Notes under the pieces: generated by a model
What the model was told of the DNA's origin: nothing
The model's database searches: none
The model's input: the letters and a program-made list of their open reading frames with translations, nothing else
Program-made: the position numbers and the translations under genes
Source: Cytophagales bacterium
GTDB lineage: Bacteria; Bacteroidota; Bacteroidia; Cytophagales; Cyclobacteriaceae
Length of the DNA stretch: 44,912 nt
Assembly (NCBI GenBank): GCA_016124425.1
Contig: WGNT01000051.1
Location: 1 to 44,912, forward strand
Direction of reading: 5' to 3'
Shown: positions 36,201-44,160 of the stretch, piece by piece
How positions within the stretch are numbered: the stretch's first letter is position 1
Layout of the letters: every line of letters begins with the position of its first letter

Positions 36201-36389
36201 TCCCTGTACGACGACAATTACACCTGGTAGCGGCTGTGCGTTGACATCTTTGACCGTACCGCGAATGACAATGTCTGGATTTGCTGGATTGGTAGCATGC
36301 GCTACCTGCGGATAAAGCAGTGGAATGCCAATAAAAAGGCAAAGTAAAATGGCCTTGCCCCATAGGTGATTGATAAAGGTTTTTTTCAT
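33300..36389 (-). CDS. SusC/RagA-family TonB-linked outer-membrane transporter (pair 2)
   Basis: An outer-membrane TonB-dependent transporter of about 1029 residues. I place the start at the ATG at 36389 (MKKTFINHLWGKAILLCLFIG), just before the signal peptide; an upstream ATG at 36428 adds 13 residues and cannot be excluded. After the signal peptide comes the carboxypeptidase-D-like domain (IVIRGTVKDVNAQPLPGV), then DEVVVVGYGTQKKANLTGSV, the plug (VLINGIAGDMTTLDPNDV, LKDAASSAIYGARAANGVI) and the barrel, which ends YTMGLKVRL. It forms an operon with the susD-like gene 36 bases downstream. An AraC-type operator-like repeat is 68-94 bases upstream. Confidence 0.94.
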   Translation of the reverse strand: MKKTFINHLWGKAILLCLFIGIPLLYPQVAHATNPANPDIVIRGTVKDVNAQPLPGVIVVVQGSSVGTVTDGDGSYRLTAPENATLSFSFIGFVSQSVAIGNRSVIDIVLEEDLKSLDEVVVVGYGTQKKANLTGSVATLASDEIIKRPGTNVANLLQGKVAGLQVSSHSGKPGSENNTLRIRGLGTFSAAGSDPLVLINGIAGDMTTLDPNDVESISVLKDAASSAIYGARAANGVILITTKKGKAGEMTIDIHSNIQVQEATRLPNLLSNSADYMMYWNQGRQRSGQTPYFTQAEIDAFRNNTNDPVNYPNFNWIDHSFRTAVAHNQSINIGGGNEKTTFNVSLGFFDQPGITSLYEFQKVNSRVVIESQIKDWFKIGGDIQFVKQDIQRSNWDNGDVDYQVLAIYGAAPNYTPTMTLPNGDQGYVARYSSAIGEWTVRNPDAQNVSGVQTDIRYNVLPQLYAEIKPLKNLTWFTKGAINFNSMAYKNHEVPVDNYFFKDGSYAHNNSTWQLGVRERWQTQMLSTFYSTLNYQKQFNANHDVNVLVGYNQEYNLDRSLGGSRVFFPTKELKELDAGAPLNQSASGSSGEWAIQSLFMRAMYGFKGKYLFEANARYDGTSRIAEDTRWGFFPSVSGGWRISQEPFLMQSSWMDNLKIRASWGQLGNQNIGLYPYQEVLSTTSYAFSTAFPGAVMNRMVDPRLRWETTTMADIGFDLSVKEGLLNVTFDWFDKVTDDILFNIPIPASIGLTSPTVNYGKMRNRGYEIELGSTKQIGELTYNVSVNFSTFKNEVLRILAPVYGNFTIQEGLPFNSHFMVEWDGIFQNQQEINDGPVHPFNPKPGDLKYVDQNKDGVINAADRIVMDGAFPDFIYGSTINLAWRNFDINAFFQGVEGVKQSTQGLSWGLVPYIQGSPPPVDFINNMWTGEGSTNSHPAMYISGYGPVTGTRNSYWLLDASYLRLKNLALGYNIPRVLAQRIGLQNARVYVSGDNLLTFTKWPGSDPERAATNWFQAYPQITSYTMGLKVRL

Positions 36390-36456
36390 GGTCGTTTTTT
36401 GAGTTTTATATGGTATAAATCTATCCATTACTAGAGCTCGATAGTATGCACATATC

Positions 36457-36483
36457 CGACATATATTGTCACAAAAGCGACAT
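36457..36483 (-). promoter_or_regulatory. Direct repeat upstream of SusC-like gene 2, possible activator site
   Basis: ATGTCG (minus strand) occurs at 36478-36483 and again at 36457-36462, exactly 21 bases apart, which places both on the same DNA face. TGTGACA lies between them. The spacing is typical of AraC-family sites; the regulator is inferred, not shown. Confidence 0.4.
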
Positions 36484-36620
36484 CTTTTTAAGTAAATAAT
36501 CTTAATAGCAAAAATTTCGGTAAGAAGTAAGGCAAAATCTACCTATAGGTGCCCTTTGGAAAACTTGAAGGACTCCGCCGTAGGCAAAGAATAAGTCCGA
36601 AAAATCGCTATATTGGCAGC

Positions 36621-36983
36621 ATGCAGGAAAAATGGACACTGGAAAACCTAAATCTGCCCGATGACCGAAACCAAGACCACTCCGTGTGGTTGGAGGAGTT
36701 AGTGCTACGGCATCGAAAAGAAATGGCAATCTTTTTATCCTATTATTTCCGAAGGGAAGGGGCAGTTGTGGAAAATGTGCGTATGATCGGTTCCGCGCAA
36801 GATACTGCAGGTATAAAAGGCTCGATGACTGTAGCTTTCGATGTCGTTTTTTTCAATGCCTGTCTAAATATCAACGAAACCAATCTAGATCAAATGACGC
36901 TTTCATATCGTCTTGATGAGGGAAAGTCTGCGATTACCCTTACCGGGCCCTATTGGCCGGAAAGGGAACCTGACGAGATCTAG
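36621..36983 (+). CDS. Small protein of unknown function
   Basis: A 120-residue protein I do not recognise. I use the ATG at 36621 (MQEKWTLENLNLPDDRNQ); the frame extends to 36549 but the extra residues are arginine-rich and lie in what looks like untranslated sequence. It is soluble and acidic, with a predicted helix (HSVWLEELVLRHRKEMAIFLSYYF) followed by beta strands (SMTVAFDVVFFNACLNI, LSYRLDEGKSAITLTGPYW). It lies 96 bases upstream of the flavoprotein gene on the same strand and may share its transcript. Confidence 0.55.
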   Translation: MQEKWTLENLNLPDDRNQDHSVWLEELVLRHRKEMAIFLSYYFRREGAVVENVRMIGSAQDTAGIKGSMTVAFDVVFFNACLNINETNLDQMTLSYRLDEGKSAITLTGPYWPEREPDEI

Positions 36984-37079
36984 CCCCTCGGACGACAACT
37001 ACTAAACGCAGGTAACAGGATTCCTTTTGTATATCACTTAAGTTCGGTCATAACTAGGTAAAATAGTTGGTTAATATAT

Positions 37080-38216
37080 ATGTACTCATTTGATGTGGTA
37101 GTTGTCGGTGCTGGACCTTCTGGTGCCTTGGCTGCTTATGAAGCCTCCGCCGGCAACTTGTCGGTAGGCCTTTTGGAAAAGAAACTACTGCCTAGGTACA
37201 AAACCTGTGGAGGGGGATTAGTATATCGTGGCAAGCGAAGGCTTCCTTTTGATATCTCTGATGCCGTTTCGAGAAGTTATCATGAATTGGCGGTGTATTT
37301 TGATCACGCTCCAATTTGTTTCAATACCTCCCGGCACCTGCCGATCATTAGTATGGTGATGCGGGACAAATTTGACCACCTTTTGGTGGGAAAAGCAACA
37401 GAAAGGGGCGTAACTGTCGTAGAAGACTGCACGGTAGTAGGGATCGATTATTCAGACAGGATACGACTTACCACTACACAGGGAGATATTTTTACCCGCT
37501 TTCTGGTAGCTGCTGACGGTGTCTATAGTCCTGTGGCAAAGCTCGCTGGATGGGCAGAAACCAGAAAGCTAATCCCCGCTCTCGAATGTGAGGTTTTTGT
37601 TGCCGAGGAAGACTTTCTCCGGCTGTCGCGCGAGACCCGATTTGATGTAGATGCCATTCCAAATGGATATGGATGGTGTTTTCCAAAAGAAAGCCACCTA
37701 TCGATAGGCGTTGGATGTTTTAAAAACAACAAATTGAGTCTTAAGACGTATTACCGGGAATACCTGCGCAAGCTTGGCATACATGAGGTGCTTAAAGAGG
37801 AGTCCCATGGCTTTCAAATTCCGATTTCCCCAAGAACTGACGGCTTTTATCGATCGGGAACATTTTTGATTGGCGATGCTGCCGGTTTTGCTGATCCGCT
37901 TACCGCCGAAGGCATTTCAAATGCCATTTACAGTGGGCAGCTTGCCGGCAAAGTGATCTACCAACATCCTGAAGATGCGGAGTTGGCCGGTCACTCCTAC
38001 GAAATGCAGCTAAAAGACCATTTACTTCATGAATTGAAAATCTCGGGGTTTTTGTCCCAAATATTTTACGAAAACCCTCGGTTAAGGAATTTATTAGTAG
38101 AACGATACGGACAACGTGCCTGTGAAATCCTTACGGATATCTTTATGGGAGACAGGAAATTCCCTAAGGATATCCGTAAGAAAATCAAAGAAAAGATCCC
38201 TTTTTTACCCTTTTAG
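37080..38216 (+). CDS. Geranylgeranyl reductase-family FAD-dependent oxidoreductase
   Basis: A 378-residue flavoprotein. It has the N-terminal dinucleotide-binding motif VVVGAGPSGALAAYEAS (about 6-22), the family mark YKTCGGGL (about 40-47), the middle motif FLVAADGVYSPVAKL, and the C-terminal FAD motif LIGDAAGFADPLTAEGI near residue 265. The family reduces polyprenyl double bonds or hydroxylates aromatic and lipid substrates. There is no isoprenoid or carotenoid gene nearby, so the substrate is open. Its last 12 bases overlap the convergent SMP-30-type gene. Confidence 0.85.
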   Translation: MYSFDVVVVGAGPSGALAAYEASAGNLSVGLLEKKLLPRYKTCGGGLVYRGKRRLPFDISDAVSRSYHELAVYFDHAPICFNTSRHLPIISMVMRDKFDHLLVGKATERGVTVVEDCTVVGIDYSDRIRLTTTQGDIFTRFLVAADGVYSPVAKLAGWAETRKLIPALECEVFVAEEDFLRLSRETRFDVDAIPNGYGWCFPKESHLSIGVGCFKNNKLSLKTYYREYLRKLGIHEVLKEESHGFQIPISPRTDGFYRSGTFLIGDAAGFADPLTAEGISNAIYSGQLAGKVIYQHPEDAELAGHSYEMQLKDHLLHELKISGFLSQIFYENPRLRNLLVERYGQRACEILTDIFMGDRKFPKDIRKKIKEKIPFLPF

Positions 38217-39251
38217 GTTTTTCTGAATAGGGATACGGATAACGTAACTATCTGCTGTGACGTATAGGTAGCTTTCGGCTGTATCTAAGGCAACATTCGA
38301 AGTAAGTTCCCCTACCTTCAACTTACCTATTACATTGCCCAAGGCATCAAAGACCCAAACTCCACCAGGTCCGGTGGCAAATAAAATGCCTTCCGAAGAA
38401 ACTTTCAATCCGTCGGGAAGGCCTTTTTCGGTCTGAAAGGCTTCGCTTCCGTCAAAAAATAGTTTTCCATCGGTTAATGATTTGCCCTGATCCTCCAGCT
38501 TATAGCTGTACCATCGTGGCTTTTTTGGGTCTGAGTTGGCGATGATCAGTGTTTGTTCTCCCGGCAAAAAAGCGATGCCGTTTGGCCGGGTGATTGAGTC
38601 AAGCAACAAGGTCAGTTCTCCGTCTGCGCTAAACCGATAAACTCCCTGAAAATCCAGTTCCTTAGCCGGATCATCTATGTTGAATTCCAGGCCGTATGGC
38701 GGATCGGTAAAAAAGAGATTTCCCTGAGAATCATAGGTTGCATCATTAGGACTATTGAAACGCATTCCCTTGTATTCTCCTACAATGGTTTCATATTCCG
38801 GCTTGGGGGATGACCATGAAGCGATCATTTTCCCCAGTTGGCGGTCGCCGTGTTGGCATAGCACAAGGTCGCCGGTTGGGCTTAATAGAAGCCCATTTGA
38901 ACCTACTTCTCCCCCTCTATCCGTCTCACCCGTGTATCCTGAAGGGTTTAGGAAGACGGATACCCCGTCTGACGCTGTCCAACGATAGACCGTATTGGAG
39001 GGGATTTCAGAAAACAGCAACATGTCTTCGGCGTCAACCCACAAGGGCCCTTCGGTCCATTCATACCCTGAAGCCAACACTTCAGCCTCCGTCCCCTCGG
39101 GAAAAAGGACATCCATCAATTGATGGTTCCGAACAATCTCCAACGGCAGTGTCGCCGTCTGACCGTCACTTTGTTGCTTTTCCCCAGCGGAGCCGCAGGC
39201 CGTACCTAGCAGTATAGCTGGAACAATGAGTACAGATAGAAAACTTTTCAT
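38205..39251 (-). CDS. SMP-30/gluconolactonase-family lipoprotein
   Basis: A six-bladed beta-propeller lactonase, 348 residues from the ATG at 39251. The frame opens 4 codons earlier with TTG at 39263, but MKSFLSVLIVPAILLGTAC at 39251 is a complete lipoprotein signal with Cys19. Metal-site motifs: EWTEGPLWV (about 64-72), NGLLLSPTG, RFNSPNDATYDSQGNLFFTDPPYG in the middle and ITRPNGIAFLPGEQTLIIANSD further on. Family members open sugar-acid lactones. It follows the aldose epimerase gene after 8 bases, a pairing in keeping with periplasmic sugar oxidation where lactones are formed. Confidence 0.87.
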   Translation of the reverse strand: MKSFLSVLIVPAILLGTACGSAGEKQQSDGQTATLPLEIVRNHQLMDVLFPEGTEAEVLASGYEWTEGPLWVDAEDMLLFSEIPSNTVYRWTASDGVSVFLNPSGYTGETDRGGEVGSNGLLLSPTGDLVLCQHGDRQLGKMIASWSSPKPEYETIVGEYKGMRFNSPNDATYDSQGNLFFTDPPYGLEFNIDDPAKELDFQGVYRFSADGELTLLLDSITRPNGIAFLPGEQTLIIANSDPKKPRWYSYKLEDQGKSLTDGKLFFDGSEAFQTEKGLPDGLKVSSEGILFATGPGGVWVFDALGNVIGKLKVGELTSNVALDTAESYLYVTADSYVIRIPIQKNLKG

Positions 39252-39259
39252 GGCAGGAT

Positions 39260-40420
39260 TCAATCAACTACAGAAAATGCGTAAATACAGCTGTGTTCGT
39301 ATGTTTCTCCGGGATTTAATACCGCTGAAGGGAAGGTGGGCTGATTAGGAGAATCGGGAAAATGCTGTGTCTCCAAGCAGATAGCACTTCTTTTGCCGTA
39401 TGTTTTTCCTTCTTTAGACTTCGAGCTGCCGTTCATGAAGTTCCCGGTGTATACCTGCACCCCGGGTTGTGTCGTATATACATCCATCTTTCTCCCATTT
39501 TCGGGTACCAGCACTGTAGCCGCCCATGTCGGTTCATCACTGCCATTGCCCGGGTTTATCACCCAGTTATGGTCATAGCCACCACCTACTTTCAGCTGCC
39601 CAAAATCATCGTCCACCCGCTCGCCTATCAGATGGGGTTCCCTGAAGTCCATGGGTGTGCCTTCGACCGGGGCAATCTCCCCCAGCGGAATAAGGACCTC
39701 GTTTACGGGGGTGTAGTGATCCGCATTTAATTGCAGCTGATGGTTGTGCACATTTCCCTCACCATGTCCGTTCAGGTTAAAAAAGGAATGATGGGTCAGG
39801 TTAACTACTGTGGGTTTATCCGTCTCTGCCAGGTAGTCAATCTTAAATTCGTTGTCGTTGGTTAATGTGTAGGTCATTTCCACGGTAAGGGTACCAGGAA
39901 ATCCCGCCTCCCCATCAGGCGAGACATACTTCATTTTGAGCTTTTGATCCGTTGCTTCCAGCACTTCCCAAACGACGTTGTGGTAGCCACCAGGCCATCC
40001 ATGGAGGTTGTTGGGGCCGTTATTCGCCTCAAGCTGATAGGTTTCTCCGTTTAGGGTAAAGGAGGCATTGGCTATTCGGTTGCCATAGCGCCCGATCGGT
40101 GCGCCAAAATATCCCCCTGGGCTATCTTGGTAATCTTTCAGGTTATCAAACCCTAGCACTACATCCTCGAAGTTTCCGGACTTGTCGGGAACAAAAAGTT
40201 CCACAACCCGGGCGCCAAAATTGGTAACAGACATCTCCATGCCGTTTTCGTTTTTCAGCACATAGAGCGATACATCACCACCGGGCAGGGAAGCTTCAAA
40301 TTTTGCGGGATCAACTTTGGAATACATCATAGGTTGGTTTTCTTCTTGTTTTGTTTGTTGGGGTGAGCTGCAGGACAATGCCAATGCAGCAGCGGATAAA
40401 AGGATGAGGGTGTGTTTCAT
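39260..40420 (-). CDS. galM: Aldose 1-epimerase (galactose mutarotase) lipoprotein
   Basis: A 386-residue mutarotase exported as a lipoprotein (signal LALSC, Cys17). The catalytic pieces are visible: GRYGNRIANA (110-119), the first histidine in NNLHGWPGGYH (H140), the catalytic acid-side histidine in NLTHHSFFNLNG (about H210), and the catalytic base in CLETQHFPDSPNQP (E350). It interconverts alpha and beta anomers of free hexoses, here in the envelope. It is first in a two-gene unit with the SMP-30 lactonase. A consensus promoter lies about 290 bases upstream, giving a long leader. Confidence 0.92.
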   Translation of the reverse strand: MKHTLILLSAAALALSCSSPQQTKQEENQPMMYSKVDPAKFEASLPGGDVSLYVLKNENGMEMSVTNFGARVVELFVPDKSGNFEDVVLGFDNLKDYQDSPGGYFGAPIGRYGNRIANASFTLNGETYQLEANNGPNNLHGWPGGYHNVVWEVLEATDQKLKMKYVSPDGEAGFPGTLTVEMTYTLTNDNEFKIDYLAETDKPTVVNLTHHSFFNLNGHGEGNVHNHQLQLNADHYTPVNEVLIPLGEIAPVEGTPMDFREPHLIGERVDDDFGQLKVGGGYDHNWVINPGNGSDEPTWAATVLVPENGRKMDVYTTQPGVQVYTGNFMNGSSKSKEGKTYGKRSAICLETQHFPDSPNQPTFPSAVLNPGETYEHSCIYAFSVVD

Positions 40421-40874
40421 TTTAGCGTTATTTTAAGTTTATAAAGGGTTTGATGCAACCGGTCCGCCCATTGCGTCTCAAGCTTTCTAATCTTCCGGTC
40501 ATAGGTCATAAGTCAGTTGACTTCCACTTCTACGTCAGTAGTCTGCGTATATATTGCCGCTGAAAATACCTTTAGAATCAACGGTTTCAAAATCCGAAAT
40601 TAACTTCATAGCGCTTTGCTAAATCGGCTTTATTGTTGAAGTAACAAAGGAAGACTCATAAAAATTAGTAAAGAAAAGCGTTTTGCATCCATCGTCTTTG
40701 GGTTTTAGGCAAATTTAGGTTTTTTAGCTGTCACCCCCAAAACAATTTCCTCCTATACATTATTTCCTTCACAATGCAGCCTACCTCTCCGGCTAATCTT
40801 CTTTCCTACACACATTTAACCACATTTATGCGAGGGACTGTATGTTTTGACAAAATTTAGTTACATTTAGCCGC
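40421..40874. other. Divergent intergenic region with long leader of epimerase gene
   Basis: There are 454 bases between divergent genes. A consensus minus-strand promoter is at 40710-40741, leaving about 285 bases of leader before the epimerase ATG. I find no credible small gene in the leader. Toward the cytochrome gene, TATGTTTT at 40841-40848 is one mismatch from a -7 element. Confidence 0.5.
40710..40741 (-). promoter_or_regulatory. Consensus promoter for the epimerase/lactonase operon
   Basis: On the minus strand TTTG (40738-40741), 20 bases, then TAAATTTG (40710-40717): exact matches to both Bacteroidota promoter elements at optimal spacing. The distance to the ATG at 40420 is about 290 bases. 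Confidence 0.65.
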
Positions 40875-43800
40875 ATGAGAAAGAAGTCCTTTCATTTCTT
40901 TTTGGGGCTTGGTGTCGCCGTCCTAATCGGACAAGGCTGCCACGGCAAGTGGACTGACGAAATCGCCGCGAATGAAGAAGTAGCTACCTTTATGGACAAC
41001 TTCGAGGGACGTGGCGATCTGACCGATCCCTACTCCAAACCCACTTCCGCGGAGGAAGCCATAGATGCCTTCGTTTTACCCGACGATTTGGAGATTTCCC
41101 TCTTGTTGTCAGAACCTGAGGTTGTGCAGCCCTTAGAAATTAATTTTGACCATAAGGGCCGGCTTTGGGTAGTCCAATACAACCAATATCCCTATCCAAA
41201 AGGATTGAAAGTAACCGCAATCGACAACCATACCCGCGTTACCTTTGACAAAATACCGGAAGCACCTCCGGTAGGTGTAAAAGGAGCAGATAAAATTACT
41301 TTTTTTGAGGACATTGACGGCGACGGGGTTTTTGAGAAGTCTACCGATGCCATCACAGGCCTGAATATAGCTACCTCTGTTGCCTTAGGGAGGGGCAAAA
41401 TCTGGGTTCTGAACCCTCCGTATCTCTTGGCCTATCCTGATGCGGACGATGACGGTATCCCTGATTCAGCACCTGAGGTACATGCAAGCGGTTTCGGTCT
41501 AGAGGATACCCACTCGGTGTCGAACAGCCTGACTTGGGGTCCTGACGGATGGCTCTATGGCGTTCAAGGCAGTACAACCACCTCTACCATCACTACCGCA
41601 GCAACCAAAAATCTGCGATTTTTGGGACAAGCTGTATGGAGATACCACCCTGAAACCTTTGAATTCGAGATTTTTGCCGAAGGAGGGGGAAACAATCCCT
41701 TTCACCTTGAATTTGACGGTAAGGGACGCATATTCTCGGGTTCCAATGGCTCGGGACGGGGGCCTTACTACAAGCAAGGAGCTTACTACGTCAAGAGCTG
41801 GGGAAAGCACGGACCACTTACCAATCCCTACGCCTTCGGCTATTTACTCACTATGCCCCTTGACGGAGATACAAAAAGGTTTACCCACGGAGTGTTATCT
41901 TATGAAGGTGGGGCACTTCCCGCACGCTATCGGCATAAACTGTTTGCCGTAAACCCCCTGCATAATTTTATTCAACTGACCCGCTTCGAGCCCTGGGGAT
42001 CCAACTTCAAAAATGTCGACGAAGACATTGTTCTCTCCACTAGCGATAAGTGGTTCCGCCCGATTGACATCAAACTTGGTCCAGATGGGGCCATATACCT
42101 TACTGACTGGTACGACAGCAGGCTTTCTCACGTAGACCCGAGAGACACCTGGCACAAAACAAGTGGAAGAATTTACCGTCTTGGCGCCAAAGGCACGAAG
42201 TTGGGCAAACTGTCTTTCGACCTTAGCACATATACTACAGAGCAACTGATAGCGCTTTTTTCGCATGAAAATAAGTGGTACCGGCAGCAAGCGCAACGGC
42301 TAATTGCAGACCGTAAAGACGACCGCTCGATTCCTTTACTGCTGAATGTGCTCCGCGAAAGCAAAGGACAGCCTGCATTGGAAGCCCTATGGGCAATCTA
42401 CCAATCCGGAGGCTGGAACGACGCTACAGCACAGCTCGGGCTTTCCCATATAGATCCCTTTGTACGCATGTGGAGCGTGCGGTATCTGGGAGATCAGCGG
42501 GAAGTTTCAACAGAGATTTCAGGTGCTTTAACGGCTCTTGGTGCCAATGAAGCACACCCAGAAGTACGAAGCCAACTCGCTTCATCAGCTAAATTCCTTC
42601 ATGCTGATGCCGCCTTTCCCCTTATTGAATCGCTGCTAAGTAACGCTACAGATGTCACGGATCCCGATATTCCTCTTTTAATTTGGTGGGCGATCGAATC
42701 AAAAGCGGGTGCGCATCAAGAAAGTATCTTGAGATTGTTTGAGAAAGCTGAAATTTGGAAACGACCTATCGTAACGGACGTTATACTAAAAAGGCTGGCC
42801 CAACGATGGGTAATGTCTGGCGAAGAAGCAGACATGAACGCTTGCGCCGCACTGCTAACTCAAGCGCCGGATGAATCAGAAGAAAAGTTACTGGTAGCAG
42901 GCATATTAGAAGGCCTCCGCGGTACTGATACAGCTAAATTACCACTAGAGCTCGCTGGTATATTGGAGACGTTTCAGGAGGCGTTGGGAAACGCCCCGTT
43001 AACGCTTTCACTGAGGCAGGGAGATGCAGGGGCTATTGCCGAAGCATTGGTCATTATCAGTGACAACACGGAAGAAATGGGGCTACGGCTTGCCTATATA
43101 GAGGTCATTGGAGAAACAACCCCGCCTAATGGGGTGCAGACACTGCTTGACGTAATAAAGAGCGACCCGTCTTCTGCGTTAAAACAACAGGCCCTTCACG
43201 CGCTGCAAGGTTACTCCGAGGCTGAAATCGGAAAACAAGTGGCTGCAATCTACCCGTCCATTCGGGCAGACAGTTATGTACGTGAAACAGCTATAGCCCT
43301 TTTTGCCTGTAGGCCCGAATGGGCTGAAAGCTTCTTCCAAGAAATTGAAGAAAGCAGAGTGATTGCGCCCTCAGATGTCCCGCTCCATTTGGCAAAACGG
43401 TTTTTACTGTTTGATAATGCGGGTATAACCAAAAAGACTATGCTTCATTGGCCGGAGACCTCGGCAGCATCTGCTTCCGAAAAAACTACAGAGATCAACC
43501 GGTTACAGGGGATGCTTGCCGAGGTACAGGGCGATCAGGTGGCTGGAAAAGCGGTTTATGTAGACCGATGTGGTGCCTGTCATCGCCTGAAAGGTTCGGG
43601 TGGCATCATTGGACCGGAACTTACAGGATATGACAGAAAAAATCTCGCCTACATGCTCCTGCATACCGTGGATCCAAATGCGGATATCCGCGAAGGCTAT
43701 GAAACATATCAAATCCAAACCGAAGATGGTCGAACACTCGTGGGCAGGATTGCCGCACAAGATGGGGGAACCGTAAGCTTGGAACCTGCACTTGGGGGGA

Positions 43801-43934
43801 AAAAGACACTGCTTTCCGCGGATAAGATTCGTACACAATCTATTCAAGCTACTTCTACCATGCCGGAAAGGCTTTTGTCCCAGTTAAGCGACAAGGAAAT
43901 AGCGGATCTTTTTGCCTATTTGCGAGCCGATTAA
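40875..43934 (+). CDS. PVC-type cytochrome c lipoprotein (beta-propeller, HEAT repeats, heme domain)
   Basis: A 1019-residue envelope protein with a lipoprotein signal (LIGQGC, Cys22), unlike the transmembrane-anchored paralog-like protein at 3856-6978. A beta-propeller domain spans about 65-435, with calcium-loop-like motifs EDIDGDGVFEK and DADDDGIPD and propeller-type GPDGAIYLTDWYD. HEAT-like repeats extend to about 860. The C-terminal cytochrome domain has CGACH at 899-903 and a probable axial methionine in TSTMPERLL near 996. The substrate is unknown; oxidation of a sugar or alcohol is inferred from family context. It is divergent from the lipoprotein epimerase/lactonase pair and may act on the same substrate. 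Confidence 0.88.
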   Translation: MRKKSFHFFLGLGVAVLIGQGCHGKWTDEIAANEEVATFMDNFEGRGDLTDPYSKPTSAEEAIDAFVLPDDLEISLLLSEPEVVQPLEINFDHKGRLWVVQYNQYPYPKGLKVTAIDNHTRVTFDKIPEAPPVGVKGADKITFFEDIDGDGVFEKSTDAITGLNIATSVALGRGKIWVLNPPYLLAYPDADDDGIPDSAPEVHASGFGLEDTHSVSNSLTWGPDGWLYGVQGSTTTSTITTAATKNLRFLGQAVWRYHPETFEFEIFAEGGGNNPFHLEFDGKGRIFSGSNGSGRGPYYKQGAYYVKSWGKHGPLTNPYAFGYLLTMPLDGDTKRFTHGVLSYEGGALPARYRHKLFAVNPLHNFIQLTRFEPWGSNFKNVDEDIVLSTSDKWFRPIDIKLGPDGAIYLTDWYDSRLSHVDPRDTWHKTSGRIYRLGAKGTKLGKLSFDLSTYTTEQLIALFSHENKWYRQQAQRLIADRKDDRSIPLLLNVLRESKGQPALEALWAIYQSGGWNDATAQLGLSHIDPFVRMWSVRYLGDQREVSTEISGALTALGANEAHPEVRSQLASSAKFLHADAAFPLIESLLSNATDVTDPDIPLLIWWAIESKAGAHQESILRLFEKAEIWKRPIVTDVILKRLAQRWVMSGEEADMNACAALLTQAPDESEEKLLVAGILEGLRGTDTAKLPLELAGILETFQEALGNAPLTLSLRQGDAGAIAEALVIISDNTEEMGLRLAYIEVIGETTPPNGVQTLLDVIKSDPSSALKQQALHALQGYSEAEIGKQVAAIYPSIRADSYVRETAIALFACRPEWAESFFQEIEESRVIAPSDVPLHLAKRFLLFDNAGITKKTMLHWPETSAASASEKTTEINRLQGMLAEVQGDQVAGKAVYVDRCGACHRLKGSGGIIGPELTGYDRKNLAYMLLHTVDPNADIREGYETYQIQTEDGRTLVGRIAAQDGGTVSLEPALGGKKTLLSADKIRTQSIQATSTMPERLLSQLSDKEIADLFAYLRAD

Positions 43935-44160
43935 ATCAAACAACAGCTAGCGGAAGTGACGCAGCCCAGCAGCACTTGCTGAACCGCCCATGATGAAAAA
44001 TTCTCGTATGGAGGAACCTTTTGCAGCTTGTTAAACCATGGTCACAGTGCAAGGGGGGGCTTTTTGTTCAGAAATGTATGGACTATACGCATCAGAAAAT
44101 GCACTCGTAGCAAAACTGAATTTGTCTCATAAAGGTAGCTAACGAGGAATTCGGTACCAT

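Noticed and set aside
43935-44160. Possible terminator near CAGCA-GCACT-TGCTG and the G-run at 44052
   Set aside because: The stem is only 5 bp with no adjacent T-run, and the G-run has no matching C arm.
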